From JAAYAY01 sp964429355 (lineage in GTDB: Bacteria; Planctomycetota; Planctomycetia; Pirellulales; Thermoguttaceae), in the NCBI GenBank assembly GCA_964429355.1, contig CAYSCH010000492.1:1-6184 (forward strand): DNA of 6,184 bases, written 5' to 3'. The notes beneath the pieces are model-generated. The model had not been told where the DNA came from and searched no databases. It saw nothing but the letters and a program-made list of their open reading frames with translations. Shown here in pieces: positions 6,026-6,184 of the stretch. The position numbers and the translations under genes are program-made. Each line of letters opens with the position of its first letter. Within the stretch, counting starts at the first letter, position 1.

Positions 6026-6184
6026 CTACCTGAAGCGGCGAAAGCGGTATTCCCCCACATCCCCATGACGCCGGCCCGCAGGCCCGTAGCTCGATGTCAA
6101 CTCATCGAGCATTCCCTGGGCATCGTCGGCCGTGTTCGTCAAGCGATCCAGCCAGAGCGTGTGGAACTGGCCGGTCCCGTCGAA
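6026..6184 (-). CDS. C-terminal end of an unrecognised protein (partial, 5' part outside window)
   Basis: Reading the - strand from the window edge, an uninterrupted frame of 52 codons ends at a TAG (6028-6026). The protein begins FDGTGQFHTLWLDRLTNTAD at the edge and ends GEYRFRRFR. About 41 of 52 codons end in G or C, the same bias as the other genes here, and the stop falls 31 bases from the rhomboid stop in a normal convergent arrangement. That supports a real gene. I do not recognise the family: the visible part is polar with alternating Arg and aromatic residues at the end (YRFRRFR), with no membrane segment. The start and most of the protein lie beyond position 6184. Confidence 0.7.
   Translation of the reverse strand, partial: FDGTGQFHTLWLDRLTNTADDAQGMLDELTSSYGPAGRRHGDVGEYRFRRFR

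Noticed and set aside
5677..6066. A 129-codon - strand frame over the end of the rhomboid
   Set aside because: Mostly antisense to the rhomboid and in a different frame from the convergent partial gene at 6026-6184, which has the better coding signature.

Overview
The window is a GC-rich stretch (strong G/C preference at third codon positions) with three complete genes on the + strand and the 3' end of a fourth gene on the - strand. Secreted multidomain glycoside hydrolases, exported HEAT-repeat proteins and a rhomboid that starts MGIYDRDYYRDE suggest a member of the Planctomycetota, probably an environmental assembly because a 10-base N run sits inside one gene. The phylum is inferred from gene style; no marker gene is present.

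Layout. 1-116: short upstream region with no convincing gene. 117-3080: exported 987-residue protein with an amidotransferase-like N-terminal part, a carbohydrate-binding-like beta-sandwich, an Ig-like module and a clan GH-A TIM barrel whose acid/base and nucleophile glutamates can be placed. 3092-3138: a 17-position inverted repeat (16 pairs), probably its terminator. 3203-4765: exported HEAT-repeat protein carrying the N run; the 31-residue repeat phase and a 5-base flank duplication show that the gap is wrong in size. 4766-5088: noncoding spacer with several inverted repeats. 5089-5994: rhomboid intramembrane serine protease with intact Ser/His catalytic residues and a cytosolic C-terminal helical tail. 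6004-6025: small hairpin. 6026-6184 (- strand): the last 52 codons of a convergent gene with good coding signature but no recognised family.

The genes do not form an evident pathway. The hydrolase and HEAT genes are separated by a terminator-like hairpin, and the HEAT and rhomboid genes by 323 bases, so each is probably its own transcription unit. The exported hydrolase fits polysaccharide or glycoside use, the HEAT protein is a likely protein-interaction scaffold outside the cytoplasmic membrane, and the rhomboid cleaves membrane proteins. I see no defence system, mobile element, CRISPR array, tRNA or rRNA, and no convincing new multi-gene system. The most useful observations are the resolvable assembly gap, the Trp in place of the usual Asn before the hydrolase acid/base, and the hairpins between genes.
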